Shown here piece by piece: positions 17,401 through 26,605 of a DNA stretch of 64,000 nucleotides. The notes below the pieces were generated by a model. The model saw nothing but the letters and a program-made list of their open reading frames with translations, was not told where the DNA came from and did not search any database. Where the stretch lies: contig NZ_QMHP01000003.1 in NCBI RefSeq assembly GCF_003313335.1, positions 372,001 to 436,000 of the forward strand, written 5' to 3'. Origin of the DNA: Pedobacter zeaxanthinifaciens (lineage in GTDB: Bacteria; Bacteroidota; Bacteroidia; Sphingobacteriales; Sphingobacteriaceae). A program made the translations under genes and the position numbers. Position 1 is the first letter of the stretch. Each line of letters opens with the position of its first letter.

Positions 17401-18777
17401 ATGGAGTTGAAAATAGAGATGAAGCAGCAATTGGATCAGTTACTTGCCAAACCAGCAAAGGTGACGCAAAACGACATTCCGTTGTTGCAGGAACTTATTG
17501 CAGCTTATCCCTACTATCAACCATTATATTTATTACTGGCCAAAGCGTCTAAAGATACTGCTCAACAACAGGAAGCTTTAACCAAAGCCGCACTTTACAA
17601 TAACGGTTTTATTTTACACAGGGTGATTCACTCGCCGCAGCAACTAGTTGCCCTACAAGATGTTGAAGTAACCCAATATGCCACTTGGAATAAGGTACAC
17701 ACTGAGGTTTCAAATGAGGATGTTCCAGCAAATATCCCTAGCAAGGAGAGCCTTATCATAGAAGATGCTCCTGAAATAGAAAATTTAGCTCCCCTTGCTC
17801 ACGAAATTATTGAAGTTGAAATTTCAACTGAAGTTGCTGAGGGTAAAGCTGAGCAACAGGACGAAGAAACTGCACCAAATGCCGCAGTGCTCAATAATGA
17901 TTATCCTTTTCCGGAGATTGAAAATATTGAGCCTTTACAAAGTGAAATCATCAAAGTTTGTGACGCCTCTTCTGCGGCAGAAGATCCCGCTACAGCGGAG
18001 CCAGACGAACAAGAAACCTTTGAAGAAATTAATGAGCTTGTAATCCCTGCAGATTTTTCAATTTCAGATGACTACGAAATTGCAGCTAGTACTAGCTCGC
18101 AACCAAATGAAGAAATAGACTTAGCAGACGATAACTTTAGTGCCGAAACTTTTGCCGCAACTGATTTTTTTGCATTTGATTTAAGCGCTACAGTTACTGA
18201 TGAAGTGCAAGTTGCTGAAGACGAAAATATTGCAGAAGAACAACCTGAGCCCGAAACACCTAACGTAGAGAAAACGGTTACAGAAAACGTAATCAGTAAG
18301 TATGATGACGATAAGCTGCCGTTTACTTTTTTATGGTGGTTGGCCAAAACACGCAAAGACCATGAGCAAATTTTTAGGCCTTTTGTTTCAAGCACTAAAG
18401 GACTAGCGCCAGCGCAACATTTGCAGCAGCAATACGTGGAAAACATATTTCATTTACAGGCACCTTTTGAGCTAGAAAATGAATTGGAACAGCCGGTAGA
18501 ACCAAAAAATAAAAAGGAAAATGAAATTATCGAATCGTTTATTAAAAATGATCCGCAGATAAAAGCTTTACCGCCAAATCAAATTAATACAGAAAATAAA
18601 GCCAAAAAAAGTGCAGAGGATGGCAATGATTTGGTATCAGAAACCTTAGCACAAATTTATATTGAGCAAATGCTTTATCACAAGGCGATAGATACTTATC
18701 AAAAATTAAGTTTGAAATTCCCAGAAAAAAGCCGTTACTTTGCCGACCTTATACAATCTTTAGAAAAGAAAATTTAA
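17401..18777 (+). CDS. Acidic protein with TPR-like ends, unknown function
   Basis: A 458-residue soluble protein. The N-terminus (about 1-85) is helical and repeat-like ('LLQELIAAYPYYQPLYLLLAK'). A very acidic, Pro/Thr/Glu-rich middle (about 105-300) is probably disordered. The C-terminus (about 410-458) has a TPR-type helix pair ('LAQIYIEQMLYHKAIDTYQK'). There is no signal peptide or membrane segment. It lies between lptE and secG, 32 bp after lptE and 14 bp before secG, so it probably belongs to the envelope/secretion operon. I know this only as a conserved hypothetical protein at this position; its function is not known. Confidence 0.75.
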   Translation: MELKIEMKQQLDQLLAKPAKVTQNDIPLLQELIAAYPYYQPLYLLLAKASKDTAQQQEALTKAALYNNGFILHRVIHSPQQLVALQDVEVTQYATWNKVHTEVSNEDVPANIPSKESLIIEDAPEIENLAPLAHEIIEVEISTEVAEGKAEQQDEETAPNAAVLNNDYPFPEIENIEPLQSEIIKVCDASSAAEDPATAEPDEQETFEEINELVIPADFSISDDYEIAASTSSQPNEEIDLADDNFSAETFAATDFFAFDLSATVTDEVQVAEDENIAEEQPEPETPNVEKTVTENVISKYDDDKLPFTFLWWLAKTRKDHEQIFRPFVSSTKGLAPAQHLQQQYVENIFHLQAPFELENELEQPVEPKNKKENEIIESFIKNDPQIKALPPNQINTENKAKKSAEDGNDLVSETLAQIYIEQMLYHKAIDTYQKLSLKFPEKSRYFADLIQSLEKKI

Positions 18778-18791
18778 AATTATTATAACAT

Positions 18792-19151
18792 ATGTTAACC
18801 TTAGTTATTGTTTTATTAGTAATTGCTTGTGTTGGACTAGGCTTATTTGTATTGATACAAAACCCTAAAGGTGGCGGTTTAGCTACTGGTGGCGCTAGCA
18901 GCAACATGTTTGGCGTGCAACGTACTGGTGACGTTTTAGAAAAAGGCACTTGGATTTTGTTAGCGTTTATCGTGGTATTTTCTTTAGCAATTACTGCAAT
19001 GAGCAAATCAGGTTCAACTGGTGGTACAGGTTCAAAAATTGACGATCACATCAACAAAGCGGCTACTCCTTCTCCAATTGGAGGTGCGTTGCCAACAAAA
19101 TCTGCTACTCCGGCTGCTACACCTGCAAAAGCTGATAGCACTAAAAATTAA
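18792..19151 (+). CDS. secG: Preprotein translocase subunit SecG
   Basis: A small inner-membrane subunit that assists the SecYEG channel. There are two membrane helices (about 3-23 and 57-77). The cytosolic connecting loop has the family signature 'LIQNPKGGGLATGGASSNMFGVQRTG'-like stretch (starting about residue 24), and a Pro/Ala/Thr-rich C-terminal tail follows. The 119-residue length is normal for the phylum. It is last in the operon: a strong terminator lies 28 bases after the stop, separating it from groES-groEL. Confidence 0.94.
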   Translation: MLTLVIVLLVIACVGLGLFVLIQNPKGGGLATGGASSNMFGVQRTGDVLEKGTWILLAFIVVFSLAITAMSKSGSTGGTGSKIDDHINKAATPSPIGGALPTKSATPAATPAKADSTKN

Positions 19152-19178
19152 TTTCAAATAAACGAAATATAAATGTAG

Positions 19179-19210
19179 GCTCCTTAGTTAACCGCTAAGG
19201 AGCTTTTTTT
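19179..19210 (+). terminator. Intrinsic terminator after secG
   Basis: GCTCCTTAG pairs perfectly with CTAAGGAGC around a 7-base loop, followed by seven T residues. Confidence 0.92.
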
Positions 19211-19588
19211 GTACAGCTATTTCTGGATTTGATCATTATAGCACTTTAAAAACGGCGGTCGAATTTAGCCATCCTTGATTTTATTTTCAGAGGCCATTGC
19301 TAAATAGCCCCGACAGCAATGGAAAGCCCACAGGCTAGCGTAGCGCAGCCGAGGACTTGTAATGTATGGCGGGACTACAATGGCATAGCTACCCAGGATT
19401 TGCGCTTCATCATCATGGCATATCGGCAACAACAACTCTGTCACTCTGACACGCAAAAAATCCAGCTTTTTTTACTTAACTGACATTACGGTGAAAATTT
19501 GTCAAGTCAACTCTATTGGCACAAAAAGTGATAAAACCTTAACAGTTAAAATTAAATCATTTATAAAACCAATAATATTATTAGAGTT
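19211..19588. other. 378-bp intergenic region upstream of groES
   Basis: No gene is supported here. It contains the GC-richer palindromic element at 19293-19384 and an AT-rich stretch before groES. I see no CIRCE repeat (TTAGCACTC-N9-GAGTGCTAA), so HrcA control of groESL from this site is not supported. Confidence 0.6.
19293..19384. repeat. Structured GC-richer palindromic element
   Basis: GCCATTG (19293-19299) plus TAGCCCCG (19305-19312) face CGGGACTACAATGGC (19370-19384): the ends are imperfect inverted repeats enclosing about 60 bases that include GCTAGCGTAGCGC. The composition differs from the AT-rich surroundings. From memory, similar strings occur between genes in related genomes, but this was not checked. 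It looks like a small mobile or REP-like repeat, not a gene; a 63-codon minus-strand frame crossing it has no family features. Confidence 0.45.
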
Positions 19589-19867
19589 ATGGCTTTAAAT
19601 TTAAAACCAATTGGAGACAGGATTGTAGTAGAAGCTGCTCCTGCCGAAGAAAAAACAGCGTCGGGTATTTATATTCCTGATACCGCTAAAGAAAAACCTC
19701 AACAAGGAACTGTAGTTGCTGTTGGTGCTGGTAAAAAAGATGAACCAATGACTGTTAAAGTTGGTGACGTGGTGCTTTACGGCAAATTCGCTGGTACTGA
19801 GGTGTCACACGAAGGGAAAGAATATTTAATTATGCGTGAAGGTGATATTTACGCGGTAATAGGATAA
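19589..19867 (+). CDS. groES: Co-chaperonin GroES (Cpn10)
   Basis: This is the heptameric lid of the GroEL chaperonin and acts in the cytosol. The 92 residues show the whole Cpn10 pattern: '[20 protein letters not shown]' start, mobile-loop '[20 protein letters not shown]', '[15 protein letters not shown]' and the terminal '[14 protein letters not shown]'. It is followed 77 bp later by groEL in the normal order and is probably co-transcribed with it. The upstream region shows neither CIRCE nor a convincing TAnnTTTG box, so its heat-shock control is unresolved. Confidence 0.97.
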   Translation: MALNLKPIGDRIVVEAAPAEEKTASGIYIPDTAKEKPQQGTVVAVGAGKKDEPMTVKVGDVVLYGKFAGTEVSHEGKEYLIMREGDIYAVIG

Positions 19868-19944
19868 CATTAAAATTAGCAGATGCGATAATTGGTGAAT
19901 AAGCTAATTATCCAATCGTCAAATTATCAAATTTCATAAAAGAA

Positions 19945-21585
19945 ATGGCAAAACAAGTAAGATATAACGTTGAAGCTCGTGACGCACTTAAAAAAGGTGT
20001 GGATACTTTAGCAAATGCAGTAAAAGTAACTTTAGGTCCAAAAGGACGTAACGTAATCATCGATAAAAAATTTGGCTCACCAGCAATCACTAAAGATGGT
20101 GTATCGGTAGCTAAGGAAATTGATTTGAAAGACCCAATTGAAAACATGGGTGCGCAAATGGTAAAAGAAGTAGCTAGCAAAACTGCGGATATTGCAGGTG
20201 ATGGTACTACTACTGCTACTGTTTTAGCACAGGCAATTGTTACTGCTGGTATTAAAAACGTTGCTGCTGGAGCTAATCCAATGGATTTAAAACGCGGTAT
20301 TGATAAAGCGGTAGCTGCAGTGGTTGAGAACTTGAGAACTCAATCGCAAACTGTAGGTGAAGACAACAATAAAATTAAGCAAGTTGCTTCAATTTCAGCA
20401 AATAACGACGAAGTAATTGGTTCGTTAATTGCAGAAGCAATGCAAAAAGTAGGTAAAGATGGTGTAATTACTGTGGAAGAAGCAAAAGGTACTGAAACAG
20501 AAGTAAAAACTGTGGAAGGTATGCAATTCGATAGAGGTTATCTTTCTCCATACTTCGTAACTAACGCAGATAAAATGGAAGCTGAATTAGATTCGCCTTT
20601 CATCTTGATCTACGACAAAAAAATCAGCAACATGAAAGAATTGTTGCCAGTATTGGAAAAAACTGTACAAACTGGCAAACCGCTTTTGATTATTGCTGAA
20701 GATTTAGATGGCGAAGCTTTAGCTACTTTGGTAGTAAACAAAATCCGTGGCTCGCTGAAAGTGGCTGCTGTTAAAGCTCCAGGTTTTGGCGATAGAAGAA
20801 AAGCAATGTTGGAAGACATCGCTATTTTAACTGGCGGTACTGTAATTTCTGAGGAAAGAGGTTACAAACTTGAAAACGCTGACCTTTCTTACTTAGGTAC
20901 TGCTGAAAAAGTAGTAGTTGATAAAGATAACACTACAGTAATCAACGGTTCTGGTAAAACTGAAGATATCAAAGCTCGCGTAGGTCAAATCAAAGCTCAA
21001 ATTGAAACGACAACTTCGGATTACGATAAAGAAAAATTACAAGAGCGCTTAGCTAAACTTTCTGGTGGTGTAGCTGTACTTTATGTAGGTGCTGCTTCGG
21101 AAGTTGAAATGAAAGAGAAAAAAGACCGCGTTGACGATGCTTTACATGCTACTCGTGCAGCAGTAGAAGAAGGTATTGTTGCTGGTGGTGGTGTAGCATT
21201 CATCCGTGCTGTAGCGTCAATTACTGATTTAAAAGGTGATAATGAAGACGAAACTACCGGTATTGCAATTGTTCGTCGTGCTATCGAAGAGCCTTTACGT
21301 CAAATTTGCGAAAACGCAGGTATCGAAGGTTCAATTGTAGTACAAAAAGTAAAAGAAGGTACTGCTGATTTCGGTTACAATGCCCGCACTGATGTTTACG
21401 AAAACTTAATTAGTGCAGGTGTAATTGACCCAACTAAAGTATCTCGTGTTGCTTTGGAAAACGCTGCATCAATTGCAGCAATGCTGTTAACTACCGAAGT
21501 GGTATTAGCTGATGAGCCTGAAGAGGCTGGCGCTGGTGCTCACTCACACCCTCCAATGGGCGGCGGTATGGGCGGCATGATGTAG
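19945..21585 (+). CDS. groEL: Chaperonin GroEL (Cpn60)
   Basis: A tetradecameric ATP-driven folding chamber that works with GroES. The 546-residue chain is full length and highly conserved: '[19 protein letters not shown]' near the start, ATP-site '[14 protein letters not shown]' (about 86-99), '[16 protein letters not shown]' (about 410-425), and the Gly/Met-rich C-terminal tail ending 'GGGMGGMM'. A His-containing spacer (AHSHPP) precedes the tail. Codon choice is strongly biased (for example GGT, GCT, GAA), which fits high expression. An intrinsic terminator follows at 21627-21667. Confidence 0.98.
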   Translation: MAKQVRYNVEARDALKKGVDTLANAVKVTLGPKGRNVIIDKKFGSPAITKDGVSVAKEIDLKDPIENMGAQMVKEVASKTADIAGDGTTTATVLAQAIVTAGIKNVAAGANPMDLKRGIDKAVAAVVENLRTQSQTVGEDNNKIKQVASISANNDEVIGSLIAEAMQKVGKDGVITVEEAKGTETEVKTVEGMQFDRGYLSPYFVTNADKMEAELDSPFILIYDKKISNMKELLPVLEKTVQTGKPLLIIAEDLDGEALATLVVNKIRGSLKVAAVKAPGFGDRRKAMLEDIAILTGGTVISEERGYKLENADLSYLGTAEKVVVDKDNTTVINGSGKTEDIKARVGQIKAQIETTTSDYDKEKLQERLAKLSGGVAVLYVGAASEVEMKEKKDRVDDALHATRAAVEEGIVAGGGVAFIRAVASITDLKGDNEDETTGIAIVRRAIEEPLRQICENAGIEGSIVVQKVKEGTADFGYNARTDVYENLISAGVIDPTKVSRVALENAASIAAMLLTTEVVLADEPEEAGAGAHSHPPMGGGMGGMM

Positions 21586-21626
21586 AAGCCCCTCTAAACC
21601 TCCCCAAAGGGGAGACTTTAAATAGC

Positions 21627-21667
21627 AAAATCCCTCAAGACGAAAGTTTTGAGGGATTTTTTCTTTT
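21627..21667 (+). terminator. Intrinsic terminator after groEL
   Basis: AAAATCCCTCAA pairs with TTGAGGGATTTT around a 10-base loop, followed by more T residues. Confidence 0.9.
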
Positions 21668-21674
21668 ACACCCT

Positions 21675-21699
21675 GTCATTCAGACGTTAGGGGAAATCT
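21675..21699 (+). repeat. Solitary half of the GTCATT palindrome family
   Basis: This 25-base stretch starts GTCATTCAGACGTTAGGGGA and is nearly the reverse complement of the right arm of the units in the tandem array at 61750-63145. No partner arm is adjacent, so it is a half-element. Confidence 0.6.
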
Positions 21700-21763
21700 A
21701 TTTTACACTAAGTTTTTTAAAGATAGCTTTCATATTTTGAAGCGCCCATCAGCTACTCCTGTC

Positions 21764-21797
21764 TCCCGAAAATCTCGAATTTACTTCGGGAGTTTTT
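21764..21797 (+). terminator. Second terminator-like hairpin downstream of groEL
   Basis: CTCCCGAA pairs with TTCGGGAG around a 13-base loop, followed by five T residues. It may be a back-up terminator. Confidence 0.65.
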
Positions 21798-22111
21798 CGC
21801 CACAATCTTTTTGTTGTGCACTGTTATCCTGAGCCTGTGGAAGGAGGTCCATTGGCAACAGATGCTTCGATAAACTCAGCCTGGCACTGAAACCAACAGA
21901 CTGGAAAACAAAACGTATTTCCGCTTCAATTTGGGCTAGTTAACAAAGTCAGCCTCGCATCCAATTCTTTGTCATGTTCCATGCCCCTTGTCCGTATCCG
22001 ACTTTCTGCTTTCTGACTTACGGACTTCTCAACTTTCCAACTTACCCAACTTCCTGACTTGCGGACTAAAAAACTTTTCGCTTTTCACTTTTTACTTTCT
22101 ACTTTTAACTC

Positions 22112-22771
22112 ATGTGGGAAATTTTAGGCGATAGAAATCAATTCCTTACCATCACAGAGGTAAACAAGTTTTTGCTGGCCATTTTACTTTGCGGCTTAAT
22201 TGGTGCTGAACGGGAATATCGGAGCAAATCTGCAGGTTTAAAAACCATGATCATGATTGGCCTCGGTTCAGCTTTGTTCACTGTTTTATCGGTAAAAATT
22301 GCCGATGGCAGTCACGATCGTATTGCATCTAACATTGTAACGGGCATAGGCTTTTTAGGTGCTGGTGTCATCTTTAAGGAAGAAAGCCGGGTGAAAGGAC
22401 TAACCACCGCCTGCGTAATTTGGATTGTTGCCGCTATTGGCATGGCAGTTGGCTCAGGCTATTTCATCCAAGCGGTTGGCGTAACTGCGGTAGTTTTGCT
22501 TTCTTTATTAATCTTTCCTTACGTGGAAAACATTGCCGATCGCCGCTTCACCAGACGTACCTACCGCATTGTAAAAAAATACCAAAACAAGGATTTGGAC
22601 AACTACGAATTGATTTTTAAGCAGCATAAGTTAAAGCCAACCCGTGGCAAACACCAGCTGGCTAACGGCATCATCACCGGCACTTGGGATGCGATTGGTA
22701 GTCCGGCCAAACACCACGAATTTGTAGAAACGATGCTCCGTGACCAGAGCATTATCGAGTTTGATTTTTAA
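22112..22771 (+). CDS. MgtC/SapB-family membrane protein
   Basis: An inner-membrane protein with about four to five hydrophobic segments in the first 145 residues and the MgtC family core: 'LLCGLIGAEREYRSKSAGLKT', 'IVTGIGFLGAGVIFKE' and 'GLTTACVIWIVAAIGMAVGSG'. A soluble C-terminal domain (about 150-219) follows. Characterised MgtC proteins affect growth in low Mg2+ and virulence, partly through the F-type ATPase; the role here is not known. Its stop codon overlaps that of the convergent RDD gene (22768-22771). The immediate upstream DNA is pyrimidine-rich, with no recognisable promoter or Mg2+ riboswitch. Confidence 0.88.
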   Translation: MWEILGDRNQFLTITEVNKFLLAILLCGLIGAEREYRSKSAGLKTMIMIGLGSALFTVLSVKIADGSHDRIASNIVTGIGFLGAGVIFKEESRVKGLTTACVIWIVAAIGMAVGSGYFIQAVGVTAVVLLSLLIFPYVENIADRRFTRRTYRIVKKYQNKDLDNYELIFKQHKLKPTRGKHQLANGIITGTWDAIGSPAKHHEFVETMLRDQSIIEFDF

Positions 22772-23292
22772 GAATTTTCGTCTTCGCTTGTAACAGCAGT
22801 CTTCTCTTCTCGCAGCTCTTTGAAAAATACGTCTTTGCGCTGCTGCAAGGCTAAAAGTTTTTCATCAATCACATAAGTATCCGACCACCTATCGTGCCAA
22901 GGTACGCAGGGCTGGCCAAAAGCACTTAATGCGTTAAAAGGTACTGCTCTCACGAAATTTCTAGTTAACAATTGTATAAATGTTGGTGGTGCCCCATGTA
23001 CATTAATAGCCCTAGTACCGGTAATTAGTTTACCCAACGATTTACCTTGAAAAGCCGCCTCAATGGTAAACATTATAACTGCATATAAAAGCAAAGAGAC
23101 AACACGATCCAACACGGGGTTGATATCGTTGTAGGGAATTGCTCCCGGAAATGCAATCTCTAACAAGAAGCCGAGAAAAAACATAATTACATAGAATGCA
23201 ACTAAATCAATTAAATAATTAACCAACCTCTTGTTGGTATTAGCTCTGCAATATTCTAAATCAATTTCTTCTAAGTCTTTTATTTGTACCAT
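22768..23292 (-). CDS. RDD-family membrane protein
   Basis: A 174-residue inner-membrane protein with the RDD pattern: a first helix preceded by 'ANTNKRLVNYLIDLVAFYVI' (Arg and Asp at the expected places), a second helix near 'VVSLLLYAVIMFTIEAAF', the loop 'GKSLGKLITGTRAI', and the C-terminal 'RNFVRAVPF ... PWHDRWSDTYVI'. Some RDD members transport ions or compatible solutes, but most are uncharacterised. It starts 5 bases after the end of the MORN/TonB-C gene on the same strand, so the two form an operon. It ends tail to tail with the mgtC-like gene, with overlapping stops. Confidence 0.87.
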   Translation of the reverse strand: MVQIKDLEEIDLEYCRANTNKRLVNYLIDLVAFYVIMFFLGFLLEIAFPGAIPYNDINPVLDRVVSLLLYAVIMFTIEAAFQGKSLGKLITGTRAINVHGAPPTFIQLLTRNFVRAVPFNALSAFGQPCVPWHDRWSDTYVIDEKLLALQQRKDVFFKELREEKTAVTSEDENS

Positions 23293-23297
23293 ATTTT

Positions 23298-24323
23298 CTA
23301 TTCCATTATTTTAAAGAAAGGCAAAGTACAGCTGTATTTTGCTTTAACATTTTGACCGCGTAGCGTTGCGGGTTTCCATTTTGGCATATTCATTAGCGCC
23401 TCTGTTAAGTCGCTTTTAACTTGCTGATTGGTAAAAGCGTAATCAAAAACTACGCTAGCTACATTTCCATTTTCATTAATCGTCAAATGAACTAAAATCC
23501 GACTATCACCAAAGTCATATTTCTTAATTGTTGGCACATACTTTTTGTAAAATTGAGTGTCCATCAAATAAAGATCGGCGATGTGGTTGTTGGTATATTT
23601 ATAATTTGGTGCAGTAAACAATTTCGAATAACTGATTTTCTTACCCGCCGTCATTAACTCTCCACGCTTTAAAATACCTTTCTTATAGTGCTCCAGGTAT
23701 AATTTTGTACCCGAGGAATTTTTACCCTTCCAAACACCATCTTTAAAACCATCAACATAATTTCCTTCTTCGGTATAATATTCTCCCAAATAATTTAAAC
23801 GCTCAATTAAATATCCTTTGCCATTCTCTATCAACGTTTTACCTGTACTATCTGCCAAATAATTTAGCTTAAATAAATCATGTCCGAAATTTGGTAGCTC
23901 GTTTACATCGCCTCCTGCCCTGTCAAAATCATAGCCCTCTCCAACACTTATCTTTTCCGATTTTCGAAATAAAATTCCATTATTGAAGTATTCCGTTATT
24001 AAGCCTTTACTTTTTCCGTATTCAAAACTAAACTCCTGAACTTTTACGCTATTTTCATTGTAAACTTTAAAATCTCCATGGTATATAATCCTATTATTGA
24101 AAAAATAACCCGATCCAGTTAGTTTCAATTTCTTATTAGATGTATAGAAATCACTAAAAGAAAAAATTTCTGCGCCAGTTTTTTTGATTTCGCGAATTAT
24201 AAAGGCATCATGAATACCATTTACTTGCCTATCGTTACGATCAAAATAAAGTACTTGCGTTTCTTGTCCTCGAGTAAAGAAATACGAAAAACAGAAGAAG
24301 ATTGATAATAGCGTTGTTTTCAT
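23298..24323 (-). CDS. Exported MORN (YwqK-like) repeat protein with TonB-C-like domain
   Basis: A 341-residue exported protein. The signal peptide (1-19) is followed by YwqK/MORN-type beta hairpins of the form 'G.YFFNNRIIYHGDFKVY', 'GKSKGLITEYFNNG' and 'GNYVDGFKDGVWKG' (about 85-215), then a C-terminal TonB-like domain ('ILVHLTINENGNVASVVFDY', about 265-341). Such combinations are common in Bacteroidota, where the TonB-C-like part probably acts in protein contacts in the periplasm and not as a true energy transducer; no N-terminal TonB anchor is present. It is first in a two-gene operon with the RDD protein. Confidence 0.75.
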   Translation of the reverse strand: MKTTLLSIFFCFSYFFTRGQETQVLYFDRNDRQVNGIHDAFIIREIKKTGAEIFSFSDFYTSNKKLKLTGSGYFFNNRIIYHGDFKVYNENSVKVQEFSFEYGKSKGLITEYFNNGILFRKSEKISVGEGYDFDRAGGDVNELPNFGHDLFKLNYLADSTGKTLIENGKGYLIERLNYLGEYYTEEGNYVDGFKDGVWKGKNSSGTKLYLEHYKKGILKRGELMTAGKKISYSKLFTAPNYKYTNNHIADLYLMDTQFYKKYVPTIKKYDFGDSRILVHLTINENGNVASVVFDYAFTNQQVKSDLTEALMNMPKWKPATLRGQNVKAKYSCTLPFFKIME

Positions 24324-24437
24324 TAGGATATTTGGTAGTATAAAATTAATAAAATATAAGAATTATCAAAATTTGCCCTAATAATTTCCATTTGAATAAA
24401 AGCATAAGCCCATTTCAAACAAATCACAAAACAATTG

Positions 24438-24445
24438 TAGCTTTG
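24438..24445 (+). promoter_or_regulatory. TAnnTTTG -7 box upstream of L-serine dehydratase gene
   Basis: TAGCTTTG matches the consensus and ends 4 bases before the ATG, which predicts a nearly leaderless transcript. Confidence 0.5.
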
Positions 24446-24449
24446 TACC

Positions 24450-25877
24450 ATGTCCAACGAGCAGATATCAGTTTTCGACATTTTTAAGATAGGCATTGGC
24501 CCATCTAGTTCACATACGCTTGGCCCTTGGAGGGCAGCACAGCAGTTTACTAAAAGCTTGGCTTCGCAAGGCTTACTAGCTGATGTAGTACAGGTAAAAA
24601 TACTGTTGTATGGCTCCTTGGCCAAAACCGGTAAGGGACACGGTACTGATATTGCCATTTTGTTGGGCTTGGCCGGTGGCGATCCCGTTACGTTTGATGT
24701 GAATGCCATCGATAGTACTGTTGCAGCAATCAAAGAAACTCAGCAATTGCTACTTGCTGGTCAAATGAAAATTGCTTTTTCTTATCAGGATGATTTGATA
24801 TTCCTATTCGCAGAAAGCCTGCCATTTCACCCAAATGCGGTAACTTTTCAAGCATTTTTATCTACTGGCAAAGCCATTTCGGAAACATATTACAGCATTG
24901 GTGGCGGATTTGTTGTGAAGGAAGGGCAGGACAGTAGCGAAAAAGAGCAGGTTGAACTCCCTTTTCCAATTGAAAAAGCAAGCGAACTTTTACATTGGTG
25001 CCTAACCACGGGCCTTAAAGTGAGCGAAATTGTAATGGAAAATGAGGCCTCTTGGCGTACAGAGGCAGAAACTAAAAAGGGCATTTTACAGCACTTTAAT
25101 GTGATTAGAGATTGTATTTTTAGAGGTTGTCACACTTCTGGCTTTTTACCCGGTGGCTTAGAAGTTGCCAGGAGAGCTGCCAAATTAAATCAGCGTTTAA
25201 TTGGTGAGCAAACCTACACCGACTACGATAGTTGGATTGTTGCCATTAGAAATGGAGGGATGGGCTTTAACTACATTTTAGACTGGGTAAGCTGCTTTGC
25301 ATTGGCCGTGAACGAGGAAAATGCTGCTTTTGGTCGTGTGGTAACTGCGCCTACCAATGGTGCTGCAGGCGTTATTCCTGCGGTGCTGCAATACTTCATC
25401 ACTTTTTGTGACGGCTATACAGAAGATAAAATTATTCAGTTTATTGCCTGTGCTAGTGAAATAGGAAGTATTTTCAAGAAAGGCGCTACCATATCTGCCG
25501 CAATGGGCGGCTGCCAAGCAGAAATTGGCGTATCATCAGCAATGGCCGCAGCAGCTTTAACGGAGTGCTTGGGTGGTTCACAACGCCAAGTGCTTATGGC
25601 CGCTGAAATAGCCATGGAACACCATTTAGGCTTAACCTGCGATCCTATTGGCGGATTGGTGCAAATTCCTTGCATAGAACGCAATACCATGGGTGCTATA
25701 AAAGCCATTACCGCCAGTCAGTTAGCACTACAAAGTAACCCAGATAAAGCTAAAGTGAGTTTGGATGCCGTAGTAAATACCATGTGGGAAACTGCATTAG
25801 ACATGAATGCTAAGTACAAAGAAACCTCTGATGGAGGCTTGGCTACCAAAGTGCCAATTAGCTTGCCAGAATGTTAG
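24450..25877 (+). CDS. sdaA: L-serine ammonia-lyase (iron-sulfur, single chain)
   Basis: This enzyme deaminates L-serine to pyruvate and ammonia using a [4Fe-4S] cluster. The 475-residue single chain joins both SDH domains. The N-terminal signature '[10 protein letters not shown]' (17-26) starts the beta domain. The catalytic alpha domain carries '[12 protein letters not shown]', '[14 protein letters not shown]', '[18 protein letters not shown]' and '[19 protein letters not shown]', whose cysteines match the cluster ligands of characterised family members. The protein looks intact. It is probably monocistronic. With the SerB-like gene at 6.2 kb, the window holds both synthesis and breakdown functions for serine, though they are far apart. 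Confidence 0.95.
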   Translation: MSNEQISVFDIFKIGIGPSSSHTLGPWRAAQQFTKSLASQGLLADVVQVKILLYGSLAKTGKGHGTDIAILLGLAGGDPVTFDVNAIDSTVAAIKETQQLLLAGQMKIAFSYQDDLIFLFAESLPFHPNAVTFQAFLSTGKAISETYYSIGGGFVVKEGQDSSEKEQVELPFPIEKASELLHWCLTTGLKVSEIVMENEASWRTEAETKKGILQHFNVIRDCIFRGCHTSGFLPGGLEVARRAAKLNQRLIGEQTYTDYDSWIVAIRNGGMGFNYILDWVSCFALAVNEENAAFGRVVTAPTNGAAGVIPAVLQYFITFCDGYTEDKIIQFIACASEIGSIFKKGATISAAMGGCQAEIGVSSAMAAAALTECLGGSQRQVLMAAEIAMEHHLGLTCDPIGGLVQIPCIERNTMGAIKAITASQLALQSNPDKAKVSLDAVVNTMWETALDMNAKYKETSDGGLATKVPISLPEC

Positions 25878-25991
25878 TTTAGGTGAAAAGTGGAAAGTAA
25901 AAATATGATCTCTTGGCCAGCAAATAGGTGTAGAAGAAATCAGTTGAAAACCTTACCACAACCACACCAACAACTTTAATAATAAAACAAC

Positions 25992-26603
25992 TTAGCCATT
26001 TTCTGTCATTTGACGGGCCACTTCCTGTGCTTGCAAATCATCGCTTTGCGAAAGCTCCTTTACAATGTTTTCCCTGTTAACCTTTGGATGATTTTGGCTG
26101 AGCTTAAATATACCATCCAAGCTAGTAACGACAATTTCAAATCCTGCTATTGCCTTTAAATGTTTTTCAACATAATCATCCGCTAAATGATGAAATGCAG
26201 CTGGGCTATCCTTGCCCTCGTATTGATTGGTAAGCGCCTCAATTGCCAATCTCGTTTCTTCGGAAGAAAGCAGTTTAATTTTACCCACCGCCTGTACCGA
26301 ACTGTAGTTCCAAGTGGATGCAGACGCAGGATTTTCATACACTGCAGCACTTACATAAGCGTGTGCGCCATGAAACAGCACCAACACATTTTCGTTAGCT
26401 AAAAACGCTTCGTGATGATCAGTTTTGCGCATAATGTGCCCAAGCAACTTGATTTCACCGTCTATTACTTTGATTTGCAGCGGAACTTGTGTGGCAGCAG
26501 GAACATTTTCATTTGCACCAATTACTACGGCAAAGGAATGCGCCTGCATAAAGGCTAACAACTTATCGTTATCCTTTTCTAAGAAACTACCAACTTTATA
26601 CAT
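25992..26603 (-). CDS. PaiB-like FMN-binding split-barrel protein
   Basis: A 203-residue protein of the PaiB / FMN-binding negative regulator family. The hallmarks are 'HSFAVVIGANENVPAATQVPL', 'LLGHIMRKTDHHEAFLANENVLVLFHGAHAYVS' and 'VPTWNY'-like 'ASTWNYSSVQAVGKI', which shape the flavin-binding split barrel. In Bacillus PaiB was described as a regulator of sporulation and degradative enzymes; elsewhere the role is unclear. It starts only 2 bases after the anti-sigma gene's stop, so it is likely co-transcribed with the ECF sigma/anti-sigma pair. Confidence 0.85.
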   Translation of the reverse strand: MYKVGSFLEKDNDKLLAFMQAHSFAVVIGANENVPAATQVPLQIKVIDGEIKLLGHIMRKTDHHEAFLANENVLVLFHGAHAYVSAAVYENPASASTWNYSSVQAVGKIKLLSSEETRLAIEALTNQYEGKDSPAAFHHLADDYVEKHLKAIAGFEIVVTSLDGIFKLSQNHPKVNRENIVKELSQSDDLQAQEVARQMTENG

Positions 26604-26605
26604 TT

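Larger units (their letters stand above)
21586..22111. other. 526-bp intergenic region between groEL and mgtC-like gene
   Basis: No gene is seen. It holds two terminator-type hairpins (21627-21667 and 21764-21797), a single arm of the GTCATT palindrome family (21675-21699), a decayed paired copy of a related CCTGAGCCTG palindrome (about 21823-21884) and a pyrimidine-rich stretch (about 22001-22111) right before the next ATG. Confidence 0.6.

Noticed and set aside
19265..19456. 63-codon minus-strand frame upstream of groES
   Set aside because: It lies over the palindromic element, has no recognisable features, and ends inside repeat-like DNA.
19517..19531. Sigma-54-type promoter before groES (TTGGCAC...)
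   Set aside because: GG is followed at the proper distance by GA instead of GC and no TTGC box is present. It is one base short of the minimum pattern and could arise by chance.
19480..19588. CIRCE operator before groESL
   Set aside because: I looked for TTAGCACTC and GAGTGCTAA in both orientations and did not see them.
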